Assembly (NCBI GenBank): GCA_027577595.1
Contig: JANBRJ010000080.1
Location: 16,865 to 80,864, forward strand
Source: Coemansia sp. RSA 487
Taxonomy: Eukaryota; Kickxellomycota; Kickxellomycetes; Kickxellales; Kickxellaceae
Direction of reading: 5' to 3'
DNA length: 64,000 bases
Shown here: positions 9,677 through 19,324 of the stretch, piece by piece
How positions within the stretch are numbered: position 1 is the stretch's first letter
Layout of the letters: every line of letters begins with the position of its first letter
Notes under the pieces: generated by a model
What the model saw: the letters and a program-made list of their open reading frames with translations, nothing else
What the model was told of the DNA's origin: nothing
Database searches by the model: none
Translations under genes and position numbers: made by a program

Positions 9677-10681
9677 TTAGTTGGCATGTAGCTGCGCTTT
9701 CTTGCGCTCGTCCCAGCTTGAGATCTGGAGGTCCGACATGCGTGCGATGTACAGGTCTCTGCCAGCAGGCTCCTTGAGGGAATCCATGGGCGACAGACAG
9801 CCAGGGGCAGCCAGCGTCTCCATAAGCTGATCGACCAGCCTCGCCGCTTCGGCGACCTGCGCACGCACCTCAGCGACCACCTGGGGCATCCTGCCCTTGA
9901 ACTCAGATTGCGCAACATCAGTAATGCGCAGTTGCTCGTTCAGCGCACGCAGCCGCGCAACGCCTCGCTCGACCTTGGCAATATCGTTTTGCAGCCGTGT
10001 TTTCAGCATGTTATGGACAACCAGCTGTCTCCGCAAGTCATCAAGCTCTTTGTCGAGCGCGGCCTCGTCCTCGGCGAAGACGGGGGAATCGCTTGAAGCT
10101 ATCACATCCTGGCTCTGGTGCGGCATCACAATATAGTCTTCCAGCCCCTGCGGGATATTGAATAGGTTGCGCAGCGCGTAAAGCTCGAACTTGTCAAAGT
10201 TCTTGTCCACCGCATGCTCCAGGAGCGTCTCTGCCTTGGTGACGGCTTGGCTGGTAGCCTCGCTGCTCCCTTGCTCCTTCTCCACAAACTTGCAGAGCGC
10301 GTCAGTTGCGCGATAGATCGTATCGTTGGCTGAGTTGATGATCTCGTCAATGAACGTGATAGGAAGGAACCCAAAGTGCTCGACTACTAGGCTTTGCGTC
10401 TTTTCGCTAGGCGGATACACACACTTGAATTCTGGTTCTCCATGGCGTCCGGGCGTTGCTCCAGCTATTGCATCGCTTAGCTGCTGTGCTGGTGTGCCAC
10501 CATTAGTTCTTACTGGTGTAGCATCGTTAATAGGGGCTGGAGTGCTGATGCTGCTGTTGGCTTTTGCTGGTGTGTTGCCGTTGGTTTTGACTGGCGTGCA
10601 CATGGCTGACATGTCAGTATTTGTCGGAGGCATGGCTGGCGGCGTGGCGCTAACAGATGCCTGGTTGGGTTCCTCGGCCAT
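9677..10681 (-). CDS. MIS12: Mis12/Mtw1-like kinetochore protein
   Basis: The start is ATG 10681 (MAEEPNQ), giving 334 residues; the frame is open upstream only from a TTG. The first about 95 residues are a low-complexity Thr/Pro/Asn/Ala tail with repeated TPVxTNG-like units. The Mis12 signature follows: EHFGFLPITFIDEIINSAND at about 99-118, then a second helix containing FDKFELYALRNLFNIPQGLE (about 157-176). The region at about 205-300 is coiled coil. Mis12 is a core subunit of the MIND complex that joins CENP-C at the inner kinetochore to the Ndc80 complex. The long N-terminal tail is unusual, since the Mis12 head normally begins close to the N-terminus. Confidence 0.88.
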   Translation of the reverse strand: MAEEPNQASVSATPPAMPPTNTDMSAMCTPVKTNGNTPAKANSSISTPAPINDATPVRTNGGTPAQQLSDAIAGATPGRHGEPEFKCVYPPSEKTQSLVVEHFGFLPITFIDEIINSANDTIYRATDALCKFVEKEQGSSEATSQAVTKAETLLEHAVDKNFDKFELYALRNLFNIPQGLEDYIVMPHQSQDVIASSDSPVFAEDEAALDKELDDLRRQLVVHNMLKTRLQNDIAKVERGVARLRALNEQLRITDVAQSEFKGRMPQVVAEVRAQVAEAARLVDQLMETLAAPGCLSPMDSLKEPAGRDLYIARMSDLQISSWDERKKAQLHAN

Positions 10682-11050
10682 GGTTTCGCGCAAGAGTTTG
10701 GTTACTTTATAGTTTAAATGCAAGAGTTGAATGGAAGATTGCAAAGACGAAAAATAAACAGCAAATTAGCGTTCCCACGAAAAACAAGAGAAAAAGCAAA
10801 AAAAAAACATTTGTTTACTTTTTTTTTTGGCTCAAGTCTGATAATCCCGCAATCAAGCCAAAGATTGCCGAGCCTGTCTGTGATCACACGAAAAGCTGTC
10901 TCTTTCACAGCCTAAAACATCATGTCCGGTTTAGAGCGAGTAACTAGAATGGCATTAGCGAATGATAGATGATAGGGTCTATAAAAAGAAGATCGGTAGA
11001 ACAACCAGGAACTAAACAAAGATACAAGAGCAAGCGACATTGTCACAATT
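10682..11050. other. Intergenic region between MIS12 and PEX13
   Basis: A gap of 369 bp holding the MIS12 promoter and the 3' flank of PEX13. It is A/T-rich with homopolymer A and T runs near 10795-10830. No gene or RNA was recognised. Confidence 0.45.
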
Positions 11051-12229
11051 TTACAAGGAGTCTTCAACCTTGGCAAACTCGGCGGTGTTGATTGCCTTTG
11101 CCGACTCTGCGGCCGACCGAGCAACGATGGCCTGCGGGTTGTCGCCAGGCTTGATGACCACCACGTAGTTTGCAGGAAACAGGCCCTCGTGGCCGTCCTG
11201 GGTCCTTCCGCGCCACCACTCGCTAGGCTTGCCCCAGATGTCGACCTTGCTGCTGATGGCGATGACATCGCCACGCTTAAAGCTCAGCTCCGCCTTGGTC
11301 TCGCCCTCAAAGTCGTATTGCGCCTGTGCAAACTCCATCCCGACCGCACGCATCGCTTGGCCCGGCCCATTGTTTTGTGCATCCGTAACCTCCTGTGCAG
11401 TTAGCCGCCGCTGCCGCCCTGCAATCGACTGAATGGCCTTTGTCATCAGATAAGGCAGCCCAATGATAATTGCAAAGAATAGCAGCAGCGACCGCTTGCT
11501 CACGCGCGACCGTTTCTCGTATTCCGCAAAGTTACCGGCATCCAGATCACCCTTGTTTACATTCATCGGCTTGCCCGTGATCCGCGACACGAGGCGACGT
11601 AGCCTGTCGTACGCAAACGTCGATCCAACAGCGCTTGTCAGCGAAGTGCGCAGCATGCCAAATTGGTCCATCACGCCAAGTACCGCCATGAATGACGAGT
11701 GCGTGGCAAAGTACGTCGACTCTAGCATGCGCGCAAACCCACCGAATGCGCCGACCAGGGACTCAACTAGCTGGAACGTGCTACGCGTGGATGCATCGAG
11801 GCGTTGGGTCAGCGACATCGGGCCCTGTTGGCCCATCGGTCCAGCCATCCCGTAGCCGCCCATCCCGCCGCCCATTCCATAGCCGCCCATACCGTAGCCG
11901 CCCATTCCGTATCCGCCATAGCCCCCACCGTATCCGCCGCCATATCCGCCGTACCCACCGCCGTAAGAACCCATTCCGTAGCCTCCCATCCCACCGCCCA
12001 TTCCGTAGTTCCCCATTCCGTATCCGCCCATTCCACCACCCAAGCCATTTGTCGCCAGACCCGTGCTAAGCTGCTGCTGCTGCTGGTTTACGCTGTTATC
12101 TGCTTCGGTCTGTGCAATGTTGGCACTTGATGCATCTGTGGACGGCAACGGTGGTGCGGCGGAAGCAGCGATTTGCGAACCCTCTGCGTCTCCGCCGCTC
12201 ATTTCCCAAGGTTTTGCCGGGGAGGTCAT
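11051..12229 (-). CDS. PEX13: Peroxin 13, SH3-containing peroxisomal membrane protein
   Basis: A 392-residue protein with an ATG start. It begins MTSPAKPWE, matching the N-terminus typical of Pex13 (PPKPWE). Residues about 61-138 are an extended Tyr/Gly/Met-rich region of repeated GGYGMG and GGYGGG units. The conserved helical membrane region follows (STFQLVESLVGAFGGFARMLESTYFATHSS), with a hydrophobic segment at about 243-262. An SH3 domain lies at about 300-357 (AQYDFEGETKAELSFKRGD, then WWRGR and GLFPANYV). Pex13 forms the docking/translocation site for Pex5 with Pex14 at the peroxisome membrane. Tyr/Gly-rich segments of Pex13 are known to form a selective, nuclear-pore-like meshwork, and this one is well developed. 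Confidence 0.95.
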   Translation of the reverse strand: MTSPAKPWEMSGGDAEGSQIAASAAPPLPSTDASSANIAQTEADNSVNQQQQQLSTGLATNGLGGGMGGYGMGNYGMGGGMGGYGMGSYGGGYGGYGGGYGGGYGGYGMGGYGMGGYGMGGGMGGYGMAGPMGQQGPMSLTQRLDASTRSTFQLVESLVGAFGGFARMLESTYFATHSSFMAVLGVMDQFGMLRTSLTSAVGSTFAYDRLRRLVSRITGKPMNVNKGDLDAGNFAEYEKRSRVSKRSLLLFFAIIIGLPYLMTKAIQSIAGRQRRLTAQEVTDAQNNGPGQAMRAVGMEFAQAQYDFEGETKAELSFKRGDVIAISSKVDIWGKPSEWWRGRTQDGHEGLFPANYVVVIKPGDNPQAIVARSAAESAKAINTAEFAKVEDSL

Positions 12230-14287
12230 TTGTGTTGTTTTTTTGCAAGTATGAAGCGACCAGAGATAACCGTTGGTTTTGCTTTAAAGGCAATATGCGA
12301 TTCCCAAAGCCAGGACAGCACAAAGAGAGATAATTAGGATAAAGTACAAAAAAAAATAAACGACAATTTGAACAATAGATAAAAAAAGCGTCTTAGCTTG
12401 TGTTGCACGTTCAATTTTCAACTTTTGCGTGTCTGTTGGTTTAATCTTTTACAGCTGGCTTCCTGAAAGTGCGGGATTTTTTTCCTCCGCGATGGGCTGA
12501 TCTTCTGATCACGAGCCGAGCTGGACAACACAGTCTATCAGCCTATTTTCTTGGCTACTTTGTTCTTGGTCGTTATTTCCAAGACAGAACAATGATCTCG
12601 AGCACAAGGAACACAAATGTCGTCTTTCTAGTAATCTGTGTTTCTGTAAGACAATCAAGTGTCATCGTAATTACATTGAATGAATTCCTTGTAAAAAATA
12701 CCGAAATACCAAATAGAGCACTTTCAGATCCTTTGGACGTTAATAGCTCATAAAGTGTTTTATTGCGCATCCCAGTGTCTGTTGATGAAGATACATCTTT
12801 AGTTTGGCTGTGTTTAGAGAAGCTGTCGGAGAAAAGAGCAGCTTTGTTTGCCCAAAAGAATAAAAACATGATTTGCATCTCTAAAGTTGAACACATTCGA
12901 TCGCATGGCAATGTCGCATGGGGATCAACCAGCCGTCCCTTCAAAATCGGATACGTAAACACAGAGACTGCCTATGTGTATGTGGACTGAACAGTGTGAA
13001 CGCCGAAAGAGGGGACTCTGTTGATAAACAACCAGTGGAATTCAGACCTATTGCAGCAAACTCAGCTTGTCTGCTGGTATCAGGGCAAAGTCCGATATCC
13101 TTCACTGTACCGTCTAGAATTTTCATTAAACTACAGAAGCAGAGTGGATGCTTGTAAACAGGATGACTTCATTTGTCAAAGATTTCGATGATGCCACGCG
13201 TTTGGACTGATGTGCGACCGATAAGACCGTTATAACAATCGGCAAGTGAAAGTGCGATATAAATATTTTTCACTTTGCTTTGGTTGATTCATACCCTTTT
13301 TAAAAAGTACTTCGCATATGAAGGCAAACCTGGCAACGGTTTCTCATGGTTTCTCGTGAAAATTGTCCACAACAAAAACCGCCATGCCTTTAATTACACT
13401 GAGAGGTTGCCAAGACCAAAACAGCATGAAGCGGAGGCGACAGGCATCGGATGCATGCAGGCCGTATTACGCGTATTACAGGCAAAATAAAGTGAACACG
13501 ATGGGGAAAATGCACCTTTATGGATTTTCTTGTGCGCAACACGCGGGCCGCGTGTTAAAGGGACCCAACCACCATGCTTCGGCCGATTTCTGTTAGCGGA
13601 TCGCAAATCTACACAAGTATCTGTGCATCGCCAACGCTTTGTATGGTTCTAATCTGAATGTCCGATAAAATAAAAACATTGGTGTCCTTCCTCCCATCTT
13701 TCTCTTTACACCAACGGAAAACAAATCTCCAGCAAACGGACGGGTAGAGCACCCATCCACGCGAAAAGTGTTTTTGCATTCCAGCTTGTTTTGGCTAAAT
13801 TACTTTCCATTTCAGGTTCACTTCCCGAATAAGTGAAGCGGTGGTGGGAGCTGTGAAAGCCATGCAAAGATTCAGGATTCATCCAAAAATATAGCAGCCA
13901 TCATCTATCTGCTGCGTGTTCCAAAATACAGGAATTTGCATTTTAGTTCTTTGTTTAATTCGGGATGAGGCCGAGACAAACGAATGTTTACTTGCGACAT
14001 GTTTTGTAAACGAGCACCGGGTAACACGATACTGTTTAGGCGAGCCTTCTCCGTGTAACAAGCAATAAACAGAGGCCCTCCAGTTAACTATCGTCGCTTC
14101 TGCTCACCAACGGCGGATTTCTTCAGTTCCGACGGAAAAAGCTAGCAAGAAACACCTCTCCCACCCCATTTTGCTTTGCGAATGTTTGCCGACTCCGCAG
14201 CCACCCATCATCCCAGCCGCCAATAATTTTGTTCTCGAGTCCATCGTCTATCCAACCGCCAATAACCCGACGAACAGGCCACCAAAC

Positions 14288-14324
14288 AAAAGAAAAGAAG
14301 AGAAAAGAAAAGAAAAGAAAAAAG
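14288..14324 (+). repeat. AAAAG-type microsatellite
   Basis: An imperfect purine tract with units AAAAG/AAAGAAG about 250 bp upstream of the HMG-box gene's TATA box. Low-complexity sequence with no other feature. Confidence 0.8.
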
Positions 14325-14579
14325 CGACATGCTAAGACATACGCAAATGCTTGCTGAATGTTTGCGGGTCTTCACCAGTCGCTGATAGAAGTTGACTGTC
14401 ATCTCTTCAGGATGGAAGAAATGCTTGTAGCATGTGGCGAGAAAAAAAACAAACGTTCTTTTTGAAAGTAAAGGAAGTGAGCGGCAACGGGTGGTGATGT
14501 ACAAATAAAATTACCAGCAAGCATCCGTCCCATCCCGGCTTGACCAGGAGAAAAACGCCATTAGTTCTTGCTCAGCTTT

Positions 14580-14587
14580 TATAAATA
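14580..14587 (+). promoter_or_regulatory. TATA box (TATAAATA) of the HMG-box gene
   Basis: Consensus TATAAATA followed by a CT-rich tract typical of fungal transcription start regions. It lies 447 bp before the main ATG at 15034, implying a long 5' leader. Role inferred from consensus and position. Confidence 0.55.
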
Positions 14588-15033
14588 GAGAGCCCGACGA
14601 GGAGAGCCTACACCTATCTTCCCTTCTCCACTTTGGTTCTATGCTCTTCCCTTCTTCACTCTATTTTAGTGTTCACTGCTGCCGATTAAATTCCATCTAT
14701 CCTGTTTATCCCTTTCCTTTTCCATACCATCGTATCTTGTTCCTATTTAATGCCGATATTGTTCATCACTTCTTTGACTGTACTCACTATTTTTGTGTAT
14801 GTTTCTTTCTCCGCAAAAGAGCTCACTTGTTCATTGTATTGACGCAATTGTCATCTTATTATATCCGGGCGAGTCTCCCTATCTGCTTACACATTCAACA
14901 TCCTACTTGGTTTCTTTCAGCGCTTGTGTTCGATAGTTTGATTAACGCCCATTACAAAGGGATCCATTTCCCAGAGCTTATTTTGATTCCGAGCCACACA
15001 CGACAGACGAGTACAAAGTAGACTTTTTCAAGC

Positions 15034-17153
15034 ATGAACACGATCCCAAACACGAACTACAGCGGCGCTGCTGGCTATGTCGGCTCCCAATACTCTTTGA
15101 ACGCCAGTCAACAACAACAGGTATCCACGCTGCCGGCTCTTGAACAGCAGCTCTCACCAGGCGGAGTCGGTGTTCCCATTGTCGGCGGATCTTCGCTGCC
15201 GTCATTCCAGCTTGCGTCAGTCGCCACGTCACCCATACCGGGCACTCCGTCGTCGGCAGCCACAGGCTCTGCCGCTATGACCGGACTAGGCGGCGGCTTT
15301 GCATTCAGCCAATCGATTGTGTCACCAAGCGCTCCTTCCGTCTCGAGCACGTTTAACGACTACTCCGCCAACCCACATCCGAGCTATAACTACCAGCAGC
15401 AGCCAATGCCAAAGCTGGTCAATGTGCCAGTGACACAGTCATACTCGTACCAGCCGTCAACGCACAACACCCAAGAATTCCCCAATGTTCTGCTCAACGG
15501 TGGGCCCATCAACGGCAGCAATGCTCTGCCAATGGAAGAAACACAGGGCCAGGCAGTCTCACAGCAAAATGCGGGTATCCAAAAGTCAAAGCCCCGGGCG
15601 CCGCGCAACAAAAGTAAATTCAAGCGCTTCCGTAACGCCTTCATCTACTTTGTCAACGACCAAAGGTAAATATCACCAAAAAAACAAAGCCATGAATTGT
15701 CAATTGCATTGCAGCTTTTTTTCGCTGTTGCCGATTCTAGACCCTTCTCACTCTCCTACATTTCTTTGGATTCCATTGTCGTTAAGGATTAATCCTGCAT
15801 TTGGTACAGTATAAACAAAAAGGAAAATATGCGCAAAGCCTCATTTTCTCCTTGTTTTTCTCTGCAGACTATATTTGTTTCAATGTGAATTTCCCCCTTC
15901 CATTCGCGCTTTGCTTCCAAATTCTCATTGTCCTCGAGTGAAAGGAAAAAGCGTGAAATCTGCAACAGCTTTTCGTCTCCCGAATGGCCCCATCTCACAT
16001 TTGTTGTTCATGCTTGGTGATCACAATCGTGCAGAGAACAAGATTTTGCATGCTATGCTTTGCTGCATGTTTGTTACGGATGGAGACACACGATAGACAT
16101 TATAAAAACGCAAGACAGAGAAAAACGATCGTCGCAATCCCTCTTTTTTCCTTTTTTGTCTCTTGTTGTTGCACCAAAACATGCGCATGAGTAACATATG
16201 CAGCTTGCTAATATGGTCCTTTGCTTCTTCCAATCGCTTGTAGAGACAAGGTCGATGACGAAACAAAGAAACTCAAAAACAGAGAGTTTTTACAGCTGAT
16301 GAGTGCCCGGTGGAAAACAATGCCCGAGATTGAGCGCAAACCTTATGTTCACCTCGCCGAGGAGGACAAGAAGCGGTTTAACGAGGATGTCAAAAAGTTT
16401 GGCAAGTACGAGTCGAGACAGCGCCGCTACAACAAGCCTCGGACGCTCAGCAAGAGCGGCAAATACGCCTATCCTCAAGAGGCCGCCTATGGCTTCCCTG
16501 CAAGCGGCAATAGCACTGGCAGCATGGGAACTGGCCAAAGCAGCGGTGGCGCTGCTGCCGCTGCCGCTAATTTCTTGTACACTGCTGGCGGCGGATACGG
16601 AAACGTTGTACCTGCACAGATGAGCGCTGGTGCTGCGCCGCAGACAAACATCTCGCAGTTTTATGTTGGGCCGCCCGCACAGAGCTCGTCTGCAAACGCA
16701 CGGCTCGGTACCTTGGCCGCAAGCAATCTTCCTCATTCGGGAACGAGCATATTGGCTGCAGATATCCAGCAGCAAATACAGCAGCCATCGTCGTCGCTGC
16801 TTACTCCACCTGCAGCGACAGATGCCCAGCGAAGGTCGATATCAAGCAATAATTCGTCAAATGCAAACGAAGTTGGCGACATCAATACATCATTGAGCCC
16901 TGGATACCAATGGGCTTCTGCAGCAGCCGCTGGAAATGCTCAAACAGGAATGATTCCACATGGGAGGTATTACGCAGCTTATTACCAGCAGCAGCAACAG
17001 CCGCCTGCCAGCTATCTGCAAGTTCCAGCTGGAATTCCAATCACTCACTCGCTAACAGAGCCGGCGTTCCAGATGACTGGCCATCAAAACCCGCTTCTTG
17101 TCCAGAACCAGCAGCAAACACAACACCAAACGCTGCAGCAGCAGCAATACTAA
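15034..17153 (+). CDS. HMG-box protein with long Gln/Ser/Ala-rich arms (2 exons)
   Basis: Two coding exons, 15034-15665 and 16244-17153, give about 513 residues. The intron (578 bp) has donor GTAAAT at 15666, a GCTAAT branch-like site near 16206 and acceptor CTTGTAG ending at 16243; it splits an Arg codon and keeps frame. The joined sequence forms one HMG box at about residues 196-268: exon 1 supplies KFKRFRNAFIYFVNDQ (helix 1) and exon 2 supplies SARWKTMPEIERKPY and AEEDKKRFNEDVKKF (helices 2-3). The pattern looks closer to HMGB/NHP6-type boxes than to MATA-type boxes. The flanks are rich in Gln, Ser, Ala and Tyr, typical of a transcription regulator. DNA binding is well supported; targets are unknown. 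Confidence 0.88.
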
Positions 17154-17574
17154 CAGCTTGTAGACATCCTTAGATGACCAAACGTAGCAACGAGCGCAAT
17201 AGCTCAAGCAACAGCATCAACGTAACTGTATAGTCATACTTTTATTTTTATCTATTTTTTTTTAGTTTTATCTCGCGTACGTAGAGCAAGCCCTTATGTT
17301 TTTAGTTCTGTATTAAAGAAACAACGTTATCAAGAAAAAGCATCATGGTTCCACATTCTGGTAGTTAGTTAAACTTGTAAGTAGAGACTGATTGATGGCA
17401 ACTCCCACCTTATTCGCCATGACATGACCCATGCCCACAATCATCTGCCGTCTTACTTGTTCCTGATTATACTGGTGTGCACATGAACCGAAATCCTACG
17501 AGGTTTGGTAAAACAAATGACGCTGCATTCCATTCACCACACACTACATATTCTTTCTTGAAAATATATAGCCG
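17154..17574. other. Intergenic region between HMG-box gene and TFIIIC5
   Basis: A gap of 421 bp with the 3' flank of the HMG-box gene (T-rich stretch near 17240-17270) and the promoter of the next plus-strand gene. No RNA gene or repeat was recognised. Confidence 0.45.
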
Positions 17575-19227
17575 ATGACGGACGCACAGATTGATGACGC
17601 TACTAGCGGTGAAGAGGCTGCAGAGCGTCGGGTCCTTCCGCAGCGTACACTCGTCTCAGTCGAGTACCCTGGGTACGTGAACAACATCGAGACGGCCATA
17701 AAGACACTAGGTGGCCGTGAAAGACTAGCACGCACTGTGACGGAGGACGTTGGTATGCCCGTGGAACTACGATACAGGAATAAGGACCCAGCGTCACATC
17801 CGATCAATGGGAACGTTGTGCCTACTCAGAACCTCCTTATCAAGGTAAAGCGCCGCACACGAGTGCCTAGACGCAACAATGGCCATTCGACGGACGGGAC
17901 AGCCGCTGCTCCCGCAGAAACAACTGCTGAAGTTGTCGGCATAATCGACAAAACCGTGCGCTTTCGCACGCTTGCAGACTTCCAGTTTATCTCGCCGCCA
18001 AGTGACCCATTGTGGAAGATCTCGGAAATGCTCCAGTCGCTTGACATCGAAAAAATCAAAGAAGCGGGCGAAGAAATGCTGTTTGAGTCGCGTATAGGCA
18101 CTAGGGATGCGTACATCCCGGCTCCATTCCTCGACCGCCAGGGATGGCCCTCTCAAGTGCCGCTTAGCAGCCATGCCTCCGATCGGCACAACACAGCCGA
18201 TGAAAGTAACACAAGGACAAAGTTAAAGAGGTCAGCTGTAGAGGACAGGAACACGCGGCCATTCCATGGAACGGTCATAAGATTTAGCTCTCCAACAATA
18301 CCCACAGAACCCAACCCAATGGCCCAGTGTGAACTTAAAGAAATTCCCCAAGCGCTTCTCGAAAAAGTCAAGGGCATCCTTGAAGAGCAACCAGTGGTTA
18401 GCCGTAATGCCATGAGTATTCTTGTGCCCACTGCTGAGCTCAACGGGCTGCGTTTGAATATAGTCATGTCAACCGTGTCGTACCTGATGGAAAATGGTCC
18501 ATGGCGCAGCTGCTGGATCCGCTTTGGTTATGATCCACGCAAGCATGAGGATGCATACAAGTACCAGGTTCTTGATATGCGCAGCATGTATTTGAAGGAG
18601 CGCGGTGGCCGGAAGCGCGGGAATAAGCGCGGACCGCTGAAGACTCAGCAGGAGTCAAAGCCGCCGCGCAACCCCGTCGAAGCCCAAAACTACATATTCG
18701 ACATGGACGCCGCGCGTCAGGGCATTTCTGGTATGTTCCAGCTAATGCATGTGAACATCCCGGTTCTCAAAGAGATGATCGAATATCCTGGAGGGCTTCG
18801 GCGTCGGCCATGCGAAAAGTCTGGTTGGCTGCACGTCTCGCTCGTCCACTCGATTCGCGTCAAGGCACGCGTACTTAAAAAGAGCCTTGACGGGTCTGCT
18901 GAGGCGACACGTGAGCTGCCAATAGATTATGCGGAGCTAGACAGAATGCTTAGCGCCGATCGGCGCGACGAGGATGCTGCGATTGCTGCTGAAAATGAAG
19001 CCCACGAACGCGAAGCCAGTGCCAGAAATGGAAAGCTGTCCCGGACAATGCGCAGTCTGGTCGACGCTCATGTCGACCAGCTTATGAGCCAACTTGCAAC
19101 GCAAAGCAACAACTTTGCCGAAGCGGGTGGTGAAGTCGCCGCCGCCGCTGCCACAGTTGATGAATATGGCGATTTCGATGATTATGATATATTTGGCGAA
19201 GAAGAATTAACCGACGAGGATGACTAA
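17575..19227 (+). CDS. Transcription factor IIIC subunit 5 (tau95/Sfc1-like)
   Basis: A 550-residue protein, ATG start. The N-terminus carries LVSVEYPGYVNNIETAIKTL and LELRYRNKDP-like sequence (about 25-75), the dimerisation barrel region of TFIIIC subunit 5. The central hallmark NGPWRSCWIRFGYDPRK is at about 306-322, followed by YQVLDMR. A basic stretch at about 340-365 and a highly acidic C-terminal tail (DFDDYDIFGEEELTDEDD) fit the family, in which the acidic plug modulates DNA binding. The protein is part of the tau-A module that recognises the A-box of tRNA genes and recruits TFIIIB for RNA polymerase III. It is convergent with the next gene (97-bp gap). Confidence 0.93.
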   Translation: MTDAQIDDATSGEEAAERRVLPQRTLVSVEYPGYVNNIETAIKTLGGRERLARTVTEDVGMPVELRYRNKDPASHPINGNVVPTQNLLIKVKRRTRVPRRNNGHSTDGTAAAPAETTAEVVGIIDKTVRFRTLADFQFISPPSDPLWKISEMLQSLDIEKIKEAGEEMLFESRIGTRDAYIPAPFLDRQGWPSQVPLSSHASDRHNTADESNTRTKLKRSAVEDRNTRPFHGTVIRFSSPTIPTEPNPMAQCELKEIPQALLEKVKGILEEQPVVSRNAMSILVPTAELNGLRLNIVMSTVSYLMENGPWRSCWIRFGYDPRKHEDAYKYQVLDMRSMYLKERGGRKRGNKRGPLKTQQESKPPRNPVEAQNYIFDMDAARQGISGMFQLMHVNIPVLKEMIEYPGGLRRRPCEKSGWLHVSLVHSIRVKARVLKKSLDGSAEATRELPIDYAELDRMLSADRRDEDAAIAAENEAHEREASARNGKLSRTMRSLVDAHVDQLMSQLATQSNNFAEAGGEVAAAAATVDEYGDFDDYDIFGEEELTDEDD

Positions 19228-19324
19228 GTGAATCAAAGCATCACTTTTGTTCTGAACCCAAACTCTTGCTTCTAATTTAAGCGTTTTTTAATATTAAAAT
19301 AAAAAGACAAAATGAAAAATTCAA

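Larger units (their letters stand above)
12230..15033. promoter_or_regulatory. 2.8-kb gene-poor region upstream of the HMG-box gene
   Basis: Unusually long for this gene-dense window. It separates the divergent PEX13 and HMG-box genes and shows no open frame with recognisable protein character. It holds an AAAAG microsatellite (14288-14324), a consensus TATAAATA at 14580-14587 and a pyrimidine-rich presumed 5' leader from about 14610 on. An upstream ATG at 14641 opens a 126-codon frame that stops at 15021, 12 nt before the main start codon. The size and layout suggest a complex promoter and leader for the HMG-box gene. Confidence 0.5.

Noticed and set aside
12573-12962. A 129-codon minus-strand frame upstream of PEX13
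   Set aside because: No recognisable motif; alternative frames of similar length occur on the other strand, as expected by chance in this gap.
13244-13275. Short inverted repeat AAGTGAAA ... TTTCACTT
   Set aside because: Only 8-bp arms in an AT-rich gap of 2.8 kb; such pairs are expected by chance.
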